NCBI RefSeq assembly: GCF_003046795.1
Contig: NZ_PZKN01000028.1
Span: 1 to 56,729, forward strand
Length of the DNA: 56,729 nt
Direction of reading: 5' to 3'
Source of the DNA: Desulfonatronum sp. SC1
GTDB taxonomy: Bacteria; Desulfobacterota; Desulfovibrionia; Desulfovibrionales; Desulfonatronaceae
Shown here: positions 1-8,602 of the stretch, in pieces
How positions within the stretch are numbered: the stretch's first letter is position 1
Layout of the letters: every line of letters begins with the position of its first letter
Program-made: the position numbers and the translations under genes
Notes under the pieces: generated by a model
Databases searched by the model: none
The model's input: the letters and a program-made list of their open reading frames with translations, nothing else
What the model was told of the DNA's origin: nothing

Positions 1-162
1 ACAATGCAGCAGATGCGCACACTCCATTCATGTCTTTGTTGGAATGCCGGGGCACGAAAAGCGACCCGCAAGCTTGAGGAACCAAGCGACGCCCAGGCCC
101 AGATACTGAAGGCCATGGGCTACGGAGTGAGCAGTGGGGTCTTACAGGAATTGGCGACTTAA
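1..162 (+). pseudogene. C-terminal remnant of a transposase-like protein (5' end outside window)
   Basis: The frame is open from the left edge and stops at TAA 160-162, giving 53 residues. The end of the peptide (PSDAQAQILKAMGY and a short tail) resembles the C-terminus of IS1634/IS4-like transposases, where a 'ptxeqxxilkalgi' segment closes the protein. No catalytic residue lies in the visible part, so the family is a weak guess. It sits outside the tRNA-Pro repeat at 306-346, so it is not part of the adjacent island. Confidence 0.35.
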
Positions 163-264
163 CACACCGAAATCACTTGCGTTTTCAAAAAAAATGACGT
201 TCAATCTGTTAAACTCCTGACATACAAAGACGGGGCTATAGCGGGGCCAAAGCCTTCTTAACGC

Positions 265-298
265 AAAAAGGGGTTAAGCTTTGTAAGCTTAACCCCTT
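265..298 (-). terminator. Intrinsic terminator behind the tRNA-Pro 3' repeat
   Basis: Perfect 14-bp inverted repeat (AAGGGGTTAAGCTT at 268-281 with its complement at 285-298) and a 3-nt loop. Read on the minus strand it is followed by TTTTT. It lies just beyond the CCA end of the tRNA fragment, the same arrangement as the terminator behind the intact tRNA-Pro at 6912-6946. Confidence 0.75.
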
Positions 299-305
299 GA
301 TCTTG

Positions 306-346
306 CTGGTCGGGATGAGAGGATTTGAACCTCCGACCCCCTGAAC
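306..346 (-). repeat. attL-like copy of the tRNA-Pro 3' half (41-bp direct repeat)
   Basis: Identical over 41 bp to 6953-6993, the 3' part of the intact tRNA-Pro gene from the anticodon loop through the T-arm to CCA. Identity stops inside the anticodon loop (next base T here, C in the intact gene). This is the usual crossover position for tyrosine integrases that target tRNA genes. Together with the integrase remnant at 6582-6833 it marks the left boundary of an integrated element of about 6.6 kb. Confidence 0.85.
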
Positions 347-977
347 TCTGCCTATGAGACCTTCCTGTAAAAAATTGATATTATTATCTTCATTTTTTCC
401 AGCACCACATCAAAACGACCATTTTGTCTCATTCACAGACATTCCCGTAGTGGCAACGAAAACGGGCGGGTGTCGCCTCGACCCACTGTTTTTTGTCGGC
501 TCATTGGGCTGTTGCGAATGGAAGAGCCTGGAGGGATACAACAATTTGGCTAAGACCACCTCGACCTAGAAATTCTCTTCCCTGTTGAACGGGGCTTGAG
601 TCAACGTGTCAGGCAATATCAAAAATTTCTGCGTATTTTGATAGAAATGCAGACTGAAACGGGAACAGAGCAACAACGGAATCAAGAGCAACAGCGTAAG
701 ATCAAAGATCTTGCACACGCTACGTTCTTCATGGCGACGGCGACGCATGGGTTGACCTAATTGCCAATAGCTGCAATAAACGCGAGAATTTTTTCAAGAC
801 TGCCGAAAATCGAAATGAGGCAGAAGAACATTTCTGACAGATAAGAAATTTCGTGCCAATTCTTTCTTCCATTTATCACCACCCGCCGCTGAGTTCAGCC
901 CAACGCTCGTCCGGCTGGTTCAATCCCTTGCTGTGGAATCCTCTGCCGCCTTCTTGCAGACATGGTTCACCAGTTTC

Positions 978-1018
978 GCCCGCTTTTGCCGCTTATCCGG
1001 TGTCAGCGGGCTTTTTTT
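978..1018 (+). terminator. Terminator-like hairpin upstream of the beta-helix gene
   Basis: GCCCGCT (978-984) pairs with AGCGGGC (1005-1011), followed by seven T residues. No protein gene is seen just upstream on this strand. It could end a small RNA, act as an attenuator for the gene at 1119, or be left over from a lost gene. Confidence 0.5.
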
Positions 1019-1118
1019 ATCCCGGGCTCCGGCAGACCGGGCGTTGTTTGAAGTAATCCCTGGCCCTGCAACATTCTCTTGCCCGGCATGATACGACACA
1101 ACAAAGCGAGGTGCGCAC

Positions 1119-3281
1119 ATGAAAAAATATCTTTTCCTTGTTACCACGGCACTGCTATTCCTTGCCCTGAGCACCGCGGCAATGGCCCAAATCACGATAG
1201 TACCGGCAGAAGGTGACCGCACCGAAGGCAGTTATCCTGAAGCTGTCCCGGACATGCCTACGTTTTCGCCACGCTCCGGACCGCCCGCGACTCTGACGGT
1301 AGGAAACGGCTGCACCTACGCGACGATTGCCAGCGCTATTGCTGCGGCCAACCCCGGTGACACGCTGATGCTTGAAGGCACACGCACATTTACTGAGAAT
1401 ATCACTATCCTAAAAGATCTGACACTTCAGGGCGGCTACAGCGGCTGCGTCAGCGGTTCCTCCGCCAGAACCACCATTAAAGCCGACGATGCAAAGAGTG
1501 TGGTAGATATACGCAACAGCGCGGTGACGTTACGCAACCTGCACATTACCGGCGGCAATGCCATCGGTGGCGGGGTGGATATTGATTCAGGGTCCGCGTT
1601 AAGCAGCCAGGCTACGTTGGACAATGTCCGCATCGCCGGCAACACGGGAAGCTGGGGAGCCGGGCTTTACGTCGGATCAAGATCCATCGTGACCCTGATC
1701 AACGGCACACGTATCGAGTACAACACTGCAACGTTTGGCGGCGGCGGCGCCCGGGTTTGGGGCAGGCTGGTGGTGAACAGTGTGTCCGGCGGCATCACCC
1801 ATAACACTGCGCCCAACGGCGGCGGGGTCTCTGTACCGGGCGGCGTACTGGAAATGCGTCCGGGGCATGTCGGAAACAATCAGGCCACTGCTGCCGAGGG
1901 ACGCGGCGGCGGAATCCACGTCCTTGATGGCGGTGAGATCATTCTGACTCATTCGTCCAATGTTTACCAGAACAGTGCCTCTCTCGGAGGCGGGATATTC
2001 GCTGAAAACAGCAAGGTGACATTGAACAACAGCCAGGTGCTTTATAACACAGCGACCTTTAACGGAGGTGGCATCAATTTGTCGGAGCCCAGCGTCCTCG
2101 ATGTTCTGAACCATTCCGTCATTGCCGGTAACCACGCCCTTGGCAATGCCGGCCTTAACGGCAATGGAGGAGGAATCATGGCTTATGGAACGAACACCAT
2201 CAACATCTCCGATACTAGGCTGCGTGAAAACATTGCCGGCGATTTTGGAAAAGGAGGAGCGATACACCAGAACAATGGGACCCTGACTATAGCCTATTCC
2301 TATCTGCATCATAACAGTGCCTATTACGGTGGCGCGATCTATCAGACAGGTGTCAGTGCTTCAGCCAATGTTTCTAATTGTTTAATACATCACAACACAG
2401 TGATCCATCCTTTAGGAGCAGGGATTCGCAGGCAGAATGGAGATTTTACAATATCCCACACGACCCTGGCCGACAATGTCGGCGGTGCCGGATTTTCCGG
2501 GGTTGCCACTTCAGCCACCAACAGCATCGCCTGGGGAAATGGTGGAAATCTAGGATTTGTCAGTTCACCAGTTCACGCCAGTTGCAACATTGATAATAGC
2601 GGAAATGCCGGGGCCAATTCTGATCCCCTCTTTGTATCCCCCGGTGCCGGCCAGGATTACCATCTGCAGGCAGGCTCTCCTGCGATTGACGCCTGCTCCT
2701 CTGGCCTCTCATCTGACCTGGACAATCTGCCGCGTCCAATTGGTAGCAGATATGACATGGGCCCCTATGAATTATATTATGAACATACCGTGGGAGCAGG
2801 GATTGCTCCCCCTGGGGGCGGCACAGTAACCGGGACAGGCTCTCACATGGCCGGCTCGACCGTTACATTGAATGCATCGGCAAATCCAGGATATGTCTTT
2901 GTCAACTGGACCGAAGGCAACCAAGTCGTTTCCTGTAGCGCCAGTTATTCTTTCAGGCTAATGTCAGACCGCACCCTGCGGGCCAATTTCAGTCAGGTGC
3001 AGAGTCAGTACACCATCACGGGGGCCGCCAGCCCCGCGAACTATGGAAGCGTAGCCGGCTCTGGCCCATACAACAACGGGGCATACGTAACCATGACAGC
3101 TCAGCCCAACCAGGGCTTTGCCCTGTCCAATTGGATCGAAACCTGGCCCGGGCTGACGGGGCACTGCGTGGTCTCAACGGATGAGCAGTATTCCTTCACG
3201 GCCATCAGAAACCGCAACCTTACGGCCAATGTCCGGCCCAAGACTCTGCCGGGGGTGCTGATGCTGCTTCTGGACGAGTAG
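1119..3281 (+). CDS. Secreted right-handed beta-helix surface protein with shared C-terminal tail
   Basis: 720 residues. The start is supported by GAGG seven bases upstream of ATG. A clear signal peptide (about residues 1-24, ending AMAQ) leads into a long Gly/Asn-rich parallel beta-helix (about 55-500) of the polymorphic outer-membrane-protein type. A 'choice-of-anchor Q'-like segment follows near 515-550 (SPAIDAC ... YDMGPYE), then two InlB-like 'bacterial repeat' domains (about 555-710). The last residues are LPGVLMLLLDE. The same ending, encoded with different codons, closes the metalloprotease at 4266-6404. Choice-of-anchor domains are known to precede variable sorting signals, so the tail is a candidate anchor or export signal. 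Probable role: adhesin or surface carbohydrate-binding protein; no catalytic residues are recognised. Island cargo. Confidence 0.8.
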   Translation: MKKYLFLVTTALLFLALSTAAMAQITIVPAEGDRTEGSYPEAVPDMPTFSPRSGPPATLTVGNGCTYATIASAIAAANPGDTLMLEGTRTFTENITILKDLTLQGGYSGCVSGSSARTTIKADDAKSVVDIRNSAVTLRNLHITGGNAIGGGVDIDSGSALSSQATLDNVRIAGNTGSWGAGLYVGSRSIVTLINGTRIEYNTATFGGGGARVWGRLVVNSVSGGITHNTAPNGGGVSVPGGVLEMRPGHVGNNQATAAEGRGGGIHVLDGGEIILTHSSNVYQNSASLGGGIFAENSKVTLNNSQVLYNTATFNGGGINLSEPSVLDVLNHSVIAGNHALGNAGLNGNGGGIMAYGTNTINISDTRLRENIAGDFGKGGAIHQNNGTLTIAYSYLHHNSAYYGGAIYQTGVSASANVSNCLIHHNTVIHPLGAGIRRQNGDFTISHTTLADNVGGAGFSGVATSATNSIAWGNGGNLGFVSSPVHASCNIDNSGNAGANSDPLFVSPGAGQDYHLQAGSPAIDACSSGLSSDLDNLPRPIGSRYDMGPYELYYEHTVGAGIAPPGGGTVTGTGSHMAGSTVTLNASANPGYVFVNWTEGNQVVSCSASYSFRLMSDRTLRANFSQVQSQYTITGAASPANYGSVAGSGPYNNGAYVTMTAQPNQGFALSNWIETWPGLTGHCVVSTDEQYSFTAIRNRNLTANVRPKTLPGVLMLLLDE

Positions 3282-3590
3282 CCCGGCAATTGAACGATTA
3301 AAATCGCTGCGGAATAAATTATCGTGCTTTATTTTTCGCCTTCTGAAACGACCCCAAAAAAAACTCCAAGCCTGCGACATGCCGTCGTGAAGGGCCGTAG
3401 TCATTATGCCTTCTCCGATGTCCACAGGGAGTTCACATAGGCCATCATGAGCGATGATTATCGCACCTCTTGCCCGTACGTGCGCAAACCCGGGGTAACA
3501 ATCTATCGTTTCCGCCCTGCTAAGCTTGATGGGCTGGCAATAATATGGGGAACTTCAGCTCACTTGTACCCAACTTTTTAAGGAATACGC
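3282..3590. other. Intergenic region, no gene seen
   Basis: Moderately AT-rich spacer between two exported-protein genes. No convincing hairpin plus T-run or sigma-54 motif was found. The sequence just before 3591 carries AAGGA as a ribosome site for the next gene. Confidence 0.4.
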
Positions 3591-4145
3591 ATGCTCCGTA
3601 GAATCATTCCCCCTCTTCTATCACTGATGCTCCTGCTGTGTGTCTCGGGGTATGCCGAAGAGGAACGCATTCGCGCGCTCTGGCCTTCGGCTACACCGCG
3701 GCAAATGACCGGGGACTCCCAAACGCTTGAAGCGACGGATAAGCCCTACATTATCAGGGTCGGGACGGTTGTTCTTGCCGTGAGTGTTTTTCTACCCCCG
3801 GCGGAAGTGAGTGGGAAACAGGCTGCTGCGGCCGCGTCCTTCCGGGATGTCGCGCTGTCCGTGGCGTTTTTTTCGGACAAGGAATACACGGTTGGCATTG
3901 ATTCCGATACCCGTCACGGACCTGACGCCATGACCCTGGGCGGTCGTACGGAAGACCTGGATCTGTCCACGTTCACGATGACCGTGACCAGGGACAGTTA
4001 CCTGATTACGTTCCAGGACCTGGACACGGCGACGCTGTACCGGGTGGTGGGCAATACCGGAACAGGTTTGGGCGCGGTCACGGAAATCGACCTGACCAAA
4101 ACGCCGCCAATTGAATATCTGCCTCCGCTCATCCCGACTCCGTAG
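3591..4145 (+). CDS. Exported protein of unknown function, between the beta-helix protein and the protease
   Basis: 184 residues. The N-terminal signal peptide has a basic start (MLRR), a Leu-rich core and a probable cleavage after GYA near residue 22. The mature part is beta-rich with no Cys pair, no catalytic motif and a Pro-rich end (PPLIPTP). It lacks the LPGVLMLLLDE tail of its two neighbours. Same-strand placement 120 bp ahead of a secreted metalloprotease suggests a partner, for example an inhibitor, chaperone or propeptide-like factor. That is inference from position only; the family is not recognised. Confidence 0.6.
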   Translation: MLRRIIPPLLSLMLLLCVSGYAEEERIRALWPSATPRQMTGDSQTLEATDKPYIIRVGTVVLAVSVFLPPAEVSGKQAAAAASFRDVALSVAFFSDKEYTVGIDSDTRHGPDAMTLGGRTEDLDLSTFTMTVTRDSYLITFQDLDTATLYRVVGNTGTGLGAVTEIDLTKTPPIEYLPPLIPTP

Positions 4146-4265
4146 GGCATTTCCTCCATTCTTATGGATAGCACGACCACGGAAGAACACCGCAAGCCAG
4201 GCAGACATTGGGATCTGACCTTGCTAGAGACGAGTCTCCGTTTTGACATCAGGAGAAGGACGTCA

Positions 4266-6404
4266 ATGAATCAACCAGTTCTTAATCATCCCGAACGAAG
4301 GCGTCGTTTCCAGAAAAAAATGAACCAGATAGAAGGAGATCTGGTTAAATTCAGTCGATATCACCCGTTAAGAGCCGGACTGGCAGGCCTGTTCCTGCTG
4401 TTCGTATTGCTCACACTTATCCCAAGCCTGGCTCGGGCCACGATCATCGACATCCTGCTGGTCTACGACACTTCAGCAACGACCTGGGTGTCCGCCAACG
4501 GCGGCATGGAGGCTTTTTCTCTTGATGCGGTCAGCCGGATGAACCAAGCCATGCAGAACAGCGATGTGGATGCGACTTTTCGCTTGGTCCATGCCATGTC
4601 CGCGAGCTATACGACGACTTCCTCCCTGTCCACTGACCTGAGCAACCTTCAACAGGGCAGTGGCAATCTGGCAGCTGTGCATACGGCCCGAAACGAGTAC
4701 GGAGCGGACCTCGTGGCCATGCTTGTGGATACCGGCTCCGCTTACGGGTCTGTAGGTATCGGCTATCTGTTGACCGCCTGGTCAGGTCAGCCCAGCTCTG
4801 CCTTCACGGTCAACGCCATTCGCTCCGTGGCCCAGAGTCACACCCTGACTCACGAAGTGGGCCACAACATGGGAGCTCACCACTCCAAGCACCAGACGGC
4901 CAGTCCGGGACCAAACCAGTGGCTTGACAATCAATACTCTGCCGGTTGGTACTTCACCGGGACGAACAGTGTGAAATACCATACGATCATGGCTTATAAT
5001 TTTGATGGCCACGGGAACTTTTACCAGTCGGCTCCCTTGTTTTCCACGCCATTGAAGACTTGGCAGGGCACGGTTGCCGGGCATGCTGCGGACGGGGATA
5101 ATGCCCGTATCTTGCGAGAAACAAAGGACGTTATTGCTAACTACCGTCCTTCCGTGCCAACAACTACAAGTCTTTCCGTAAACTCTTCCGGCGCAACCTC
5201 TGTTTCGATTACCAGCAACCCACCCAGCTACGGCGGCACGACCAGCTACACTAAAACGAATATCACCAGCGGCACGTCTATCACCTTGACCGCGCCAGCA
5301 ACCAGCGAGAGTATGAGCTTTTCATCCTGGACAGGATGCGATTCCACGAACCAGTCCGCCCGGACCTGCACGGTCAACATGACGGGCAACAAGACGGTGA
5401 CGGCGAATTATAGTACTGATAATACCAGAATCATCCGCCTTACCGGCGACATGACTTTTGGCAACGTGACCGTTAATCAGAGCACCACGCGAACCCTAAC
5501 AATTCACAACGACGGCAATTCATCTCTCACTGTCAATTCCATCAGTTACCCCATTGGCTTCAGCGGGGCCTGGAGCGGGTCCATTCCGGCTGGCGGCTCC
5601 AGCAACGTGACCGTGACCTTCAGTCCTGCCACGGCCCAGGTCTATTCCGGAACGATCACCGTCAATTCCGACAGGACCAGCGGAACACACACCACGGCCT
5701 GTTCTGGGACGGGAGTGCAACCGCCTGCCAACTTGGGCACATGCCTTGACAACACAAGCCTGATCTGGACAACCGGCGGCAACGCCAACTGGAGCTGTCA
5801 GTCTTCCGTAGCCCATCATGGCGGCAGCGCCGCCCAAAGCGGGTCTATTAGCCACAACCAGCAAACCTGGTTAGAAACCACTGTCACCGGGCCTGGAACA
5901 CTTCGATTCCACTGGCGTGTATCTTCGGAAGCCAACTACGACTGGTTGAGTTTTTATCTTGGCAGTACACGGCAAGACCGAATCAGCGGCACGGTGAATT
6001 GGCAAGAGAAGTCCTACGATATCCCTTCGGGAACCCATACTTTGAAATGGGAGTATTCCAAGGACGGGAGCTTGGATAGTGGGACAGACGCAGGTTGGGT
6101 TGATTACGTTAGCTACAGCACATTACAGTATATTGTTTCAGCAACGACTGGGTCTGGCGGAACCGTCTCTCCAACTTCACGAAATGTAGGTAACGGCTCC
6201 ACAACCACCTTCACCGTAACCCCGCAAACCGGCTATTCCCACGGCACGGTGGGCGGCACCTGCCCGGTTGGCTCCTTCAGCGGTAATACCTACACCACTG
6301 GGACGATCACTTCTAACTGCTCCGTCAGCTTCAGCTTTACGCAGTCAGAAGGCAGGCCAATAGTTTTGCCAGGAGTGCTGATGCTGTTGCTTGATGATGA
6401 GTAG
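4266..6404 (+). CDS. Secreted metzincin-type zinc metalloprotease with choice-of-anchor D domain and shared C-terminal tail
   Basis: 712 residues from ATG 4266, preceded by AGGAGAAGGA; an upstream in-frame ATG at 4164 lacks a good site. A hydrophobic export segment lies near residues 40-60. The zinc motif HEVGHNMGAHH (His196, Glu197, His200, Gly203, His206) fits HExxHxxGxxH, and the Met-turn (TIMAYNF) follows. Next come an InlB-like repeat with a Cys pair, a choice-of-anchor D/ASH-like beta domain (about residues 390-475), a jelly-roll-like segment and another repeat. The last residues are LPGVLMLLLDDE, the same ending as the beta-helix protein. Predicted to act outside the cell or on the surface, cleaving protein substrates. 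Last intact gene of the tRNA-Pro island. Confidence 0.85.
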   Translation: MNQPVLNHPERRRRFQKKMNQIEGDLVKFSRYHPLRAGLAGLFLLFVLLTLIPSLARATIIDILLVYDTSATTWVSANGGMEAFSLDAVSRMNQAMQNSDVDATFRLVHAMSASYTTTSSLSTDLSNLQQGSGNLAAVHTARNEYGADLVAMLVDTGSAYGSVGIGYLLTAWSGQPSSAFTVNAIRSVAQSHTLTHEVGHNMGAHHSKHQTASPGPNQWLDNQYSAGWYFTGTNSVKYHTIMAYNFDGHGNFYQSAPLFSTPLKTWQGTVAGHAADGDNARILRETKDVIANYRPSVPTTTSLSVNSSGATSVSITSNPPSYGGTTSYTKTNITSGTSITLTAPATSESMSFSSWTGCDSTNQSARTCTVNMTGNKTVTANYSTDNTRIIRLTGDMTFGNVTVNQSTTRTLTIHNDGNSSLTVNSISYPIGFSGAWSGSIPAGGSSNVTVTFSPATAQVYSGTITVNSDRTSGTHTTACSGTGVQPPANLGTCLDNTSLIWTTGGNANWSCQSSVAHHGGSAAQSGSISHNQQTWLETTVTGPGTLRFHWRVSSEANYDWLSFYLGSTRQDRISGTVNWQEKSYDIPSGTHTLKWEYSKDGSLDSGTDAGWVDYVSYSTLQYIVSATTGSGGTVSPTSRNVGNGSTTTFTVTPQTGYSHGTVGGTCPVGSFSGNTYTTGTITSNCSVSFSFTQSEGRPIVLPGVLMLLLDDE

Positions 6405-6480
6405 ATTGCATTGATGATTTGCTGAAAAAAAGAAACAGCCTGTTCGGGGCAATCCGGGAGGGCTACTATTTTGCTAGAAT

Positions 6481-6510
6481 CATTCTCAAAAAGGAAAGTT
6501 TTTGAGAATG
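6481..6510. repeat. Perfect 12-bp inverted repeat with 6-nt loop
   Basis: CATTCTCAAAAA (6481-6492) faces its exact complement (6499-6510) around GGAAAG. Neither strand has a following T-run, so it is a poor terminator. It lies between the protease gene and the integrase remnant, and part of the arm (TTCTCAAAAA) recurs at 6556-6565. It could be an integrase or excisionase arm site or an operator. Confidence 0.5.
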
Positions 6511-6581
6511 ATAAATAGAAAAAACGTGATTGACGGTGAACAGTGGCTTGAAAGCTTCTCAAAAACCATTATCGAAACTAA

Positions 6582-6833
6582 TTCGTCGAACCCGGCTTTA
6601 AGTCGGCTTGGCAAAGCGTCTGCCGGGAATTGGGTTTGACCAACTTCCACTTCCACGACAACCGGCACACCTTCTGCTCGAATATCCTTATGGCGGGTGG
6701 TACGCTCAAGCACGCTAAAGAGATGATCGGTCACAAGACGCTTCGCATGACGGACCGTTACTCCCATCTGGAAGCAGGCGGCGAAAACCCCATGCAAGCC
6801 GCCCTGGCGGAACACTACGGGAAGACTTCTTAA
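6582..6833 (+). pseudogene. int: C-terminal remnant of a tyrosine recombinase (island integrase)
   Basis: The frame opens after a TAA at 6579-6581 and has no proper start, so only the last ~83 residues of an integrase remain. Visible are the helix ending FKSAWQSVCRELG, the H-x-x-R box (HDNRHTF), the GHK motif and the active Tyr in MTDRYSHL. The N-terminal arm and core domains are gone. It ends 120 bp from the intact tRNA-Pro with its 3' end toward the tRNA, as in tRNA-borne islands. The island therefore looks immobile unless helped in trans. Confidence 0.85.
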
Positions 6834-6911
6834 ACCCTTTCAGGAAAGACTTGCCTTTTTCGGAATAGCGGACACATTGCTGACACAAACCTAAAAAAAG
6901 CTTTTTCAAAC

Positions 6912-6946
6912 AAAAAAAGGGTTTCGGCAATCTACCGAAACCCTTT
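6912..6946 (-). terminator. Intrinsic terminator of tRNA-Pro
   Basis: 12-bp perfect stem (AAAGGGTTTCGG at 6916-6927 with CCGAAACCCTTT at 6935-6946) and a 7-nt loop. On the minus strand it runs into TTTTTTT and lies just past the CCA end of the tRNA. Confidence 0.85.
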
Positions 6947-6953
6947 GAAATTC

Positions 6954-7030
6954 TGGTCGGGATGAGAGGATTTGAACCTCCGACCCCCTGAACCCCATTC
7001 AGGTGCGCTCCCAGTCTGCGCTACATCCCG
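6954..7030 (-). tRNA. tRNA-Pro (anticodon GGG)
   Basis: 77 nt including encoded CCA. The acceptor stem CGGGATG pairs with CATCCCG, the anticodon stem CCTGA/TCAGG surrounds loop ATGGGGT (anticodon GGG, reading CCC/CCU), and the T-arm has GGTTCAAAT. The 3' 41 bp (6953-6993) are repeated at 306-346, so this gene is the attachment site of the island to its left and was restored by the element's own 3' copy. Confidence 0.95.
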
Positions 7031-7114
7031 TCAAAAAAGAATTCTTTACGCCATTCATCCTCCGGCTGTCAATCAGCCCTGGCGCAAAAATGCGGTTCTC
7101 TCGAAACCGAGTCG

Positions 7115-8542
7115 TCAGCCTTTGAGGCAGGCCAGGGGCGCGAGGCGGGCGACTTTGGCGGTCAGGCCGGCCTGGGCCGTGGCTTCGACCACCTGGTGGA
7201 TGTCCTTGTAGGCCGCGGGTGCTTCCTCGGCCAGGCCCTTGAGGTGGTTGGACTGGATCAGGATGCCCTGGGAGGCCAGAGCATCCAGAACGTCCCGGCC
7301 TTTGGCCAGCTTCAGGGCCTGGGAGCGGCTCAGGGCCCGGCCCGCGCCGTGACAGGTGGAGGCGAAGGTAGCCCGGCTGGTTTCCTGGCCGACCAGGATA
7401 TAGGATGCCGTGCCCATGCTCCCGCCCACCAGCACGGGTTGGCCGATGGTCCGAAACGTAGGCGGGACTTGGGGATCGCCGGGGCCAAAGGCTCGGGTGG
7501 CGCCCTTACGGTGCACGAACAAGGTTTTCGTGGCCGTCTGGACCGGATGGCGCTCCTTGCGGCAGGTGTTGTGGTTGATCTCGAACAGCGTGCGCAAGGC
7601 GGCCTGGGGAAGAATCCGGGCAAAGGCATCCCGGATCTGATGGACGATCACCTGGCGGTTGGCCATGGCGTAGTTGGCGCCGCAGGCCATGGCCGAGAAA
7701 TATCGCTCGCCCTCCGGGGAGCGGATCGGGGCGGAGACCAGCTCTTTCTCCGGCACGGGGATGCCGTATTTGCGGGCCGCCTGACCCAGGACATGGATGA
7801 AGTCCGTGCCGATCTGGTGCCCCAGCCCCCGGGAGCCGCAATGCACGGAGAGCAAAACGTCGCCCGAGGCCACGCCCAGGACCCGGGCCGCATTCGGCTC
7901 CAACACCTCCTCCACGACCTGGATTTCCAGGTAGTGATTGCCGGACCCCAGGGTGCCGAGCTGACGCTTTTCGCGTTGACGGGCTACGGCGGAGACCTGG
8001 TCCGGGTCCGCGCCGGGCATGGTCCCGCCGTCTTCCAGTCGCTCCAACTCCCCCTGTTCTCCGTATCCCCGGCTCACCGCCCACCGGACCCCTTGAGTCA
8101 ACACCCGGTCCACCTCGCGGGCCGTGAGGGACATATTGCCCCCCTTGCCCACCCCCGCGGGAACCAGAAGCTGCAGCGCATGCAGCAACGCCTCCAGGTG
8201 CGGCAGGATCTCTTCCCGGTGCATGCCCGTGTGCAGAACCCGGACCCCGCAAGCGATGTCGTAGCCCACTCCCCCCATGCAGATAACCCCGTCCCGGTCC
8301 GGGTCGAAAGCCGCCACTCCGCCGATGGGAAAGCCGAACCCGCTGTGGGCGTCCGGCATGGCCAGGGCCGCCTCGACGATGCCGGGCAGGGCGGCCACAT
8401 TGGTCAGTTGCCGGGCCACGGCCTCGTCCATGTCCGCGACCAGGGCGCGATCTCCGACAATCCGGGCCGGAACGCGCATCGCCCCGCTTCGCGGCAGCTC
8501 CCACACCCAGGGGGAAATCCGGGTCAATGACTTGAGGTCCAT
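7115..8542 (-). CDS. rtcB: RNA-splicing ligase RtcB
   Basis: 475 residues, the usual length of RtcB. RtcB joins 2',3'-cyclic-phosphate or 3'-phosphate RNA ends to 5'-OH ends using GTP and Mn2+. Family motifs seen include PDAHSGFGFPIGG near the N-terminus, GGVGYDIACG, the metal-site HCGSRGLGHQ, NYAMANRQ, and CHGAGR around residue 398, whose His corresponds to the guanylylated histidine. The gene lies 60 bp after mutL on the same strand, so it may be co-transcribed. No archease gene or RtcR regulator is in the window. Confidence 0.95.
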   Translation of the reverse strand: MDLKSLTRISPWVWELPRSGAMRVPARIVGDRALVADMDEAVARQLTNVAALPGIVEAALAMPDAHSGFGFPIGGVAAFDPDRDGVICMGGVGYDIACGVRVLHTGMHREEILPHLEALLHALQLLVPAGVGKGGNMSLTAREVDRVLTQGVRWAVSRGYGEQGELERLEDGGTMPGADPDQVSAVARQREKRQLGTLGSGNHYLEIQVVEEVLEPNAARVLGVASGDVLLSVHCGSRGLGHQIGTDFIHVLGQAARKYGIPVPEKELVSAPIRSPEGERYFSAMACGANYAMANRQVIVHQIRDAFARILPQAALRTLFEINHNTCRKERHPVQTATKTLFVHRKGATRAFGPGDPQVPPTFRTIGQPVLVGGSMGTASYILVGQETSRATFASTCHGAGRALSRSQALKLAKGRDVLDALASQGILIQSNHLKGLAEEAPAAYKDIHQVVEATAQAGLTAKVARLAPLACLKG

Positions 8543-8602
8543 CGGGTTACCTGAGTCTTGAGGAAGTACATTGCCGACAGTCTGTTCAAAAACCTGGGCC
8601 TG

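Larger units (their letters stand above)
163..1118. other. Long intergenic stretch with island left end; no convincing protein gene
   Basis: This stretch holds a terminator hairpin (265-298), the tRNA-Pro 3' repeat (306-346), AT-rich sequence without a recognisable protein, and a terminator-like hairpin at 978-1018. Short open frames (for example 354-569) have no signal peptide, clear RBS or recognisable motif and are not called. The AT-rich part directly inside the repeat fits decayed island-end DNA. Confidence 0.5.

Noticed and set aside
354-569. 71-codon open frame inside the island left end
   Set aside because: No RBS, signal or motif, and it starts next to the attachment repeat in AT-rich decayed DNA.
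7196-8530. 444-codon open frame antisense to rtcB
   Set aside because: A shadow of a high-GC gene; no domain or RBS, and rtcB is certain.
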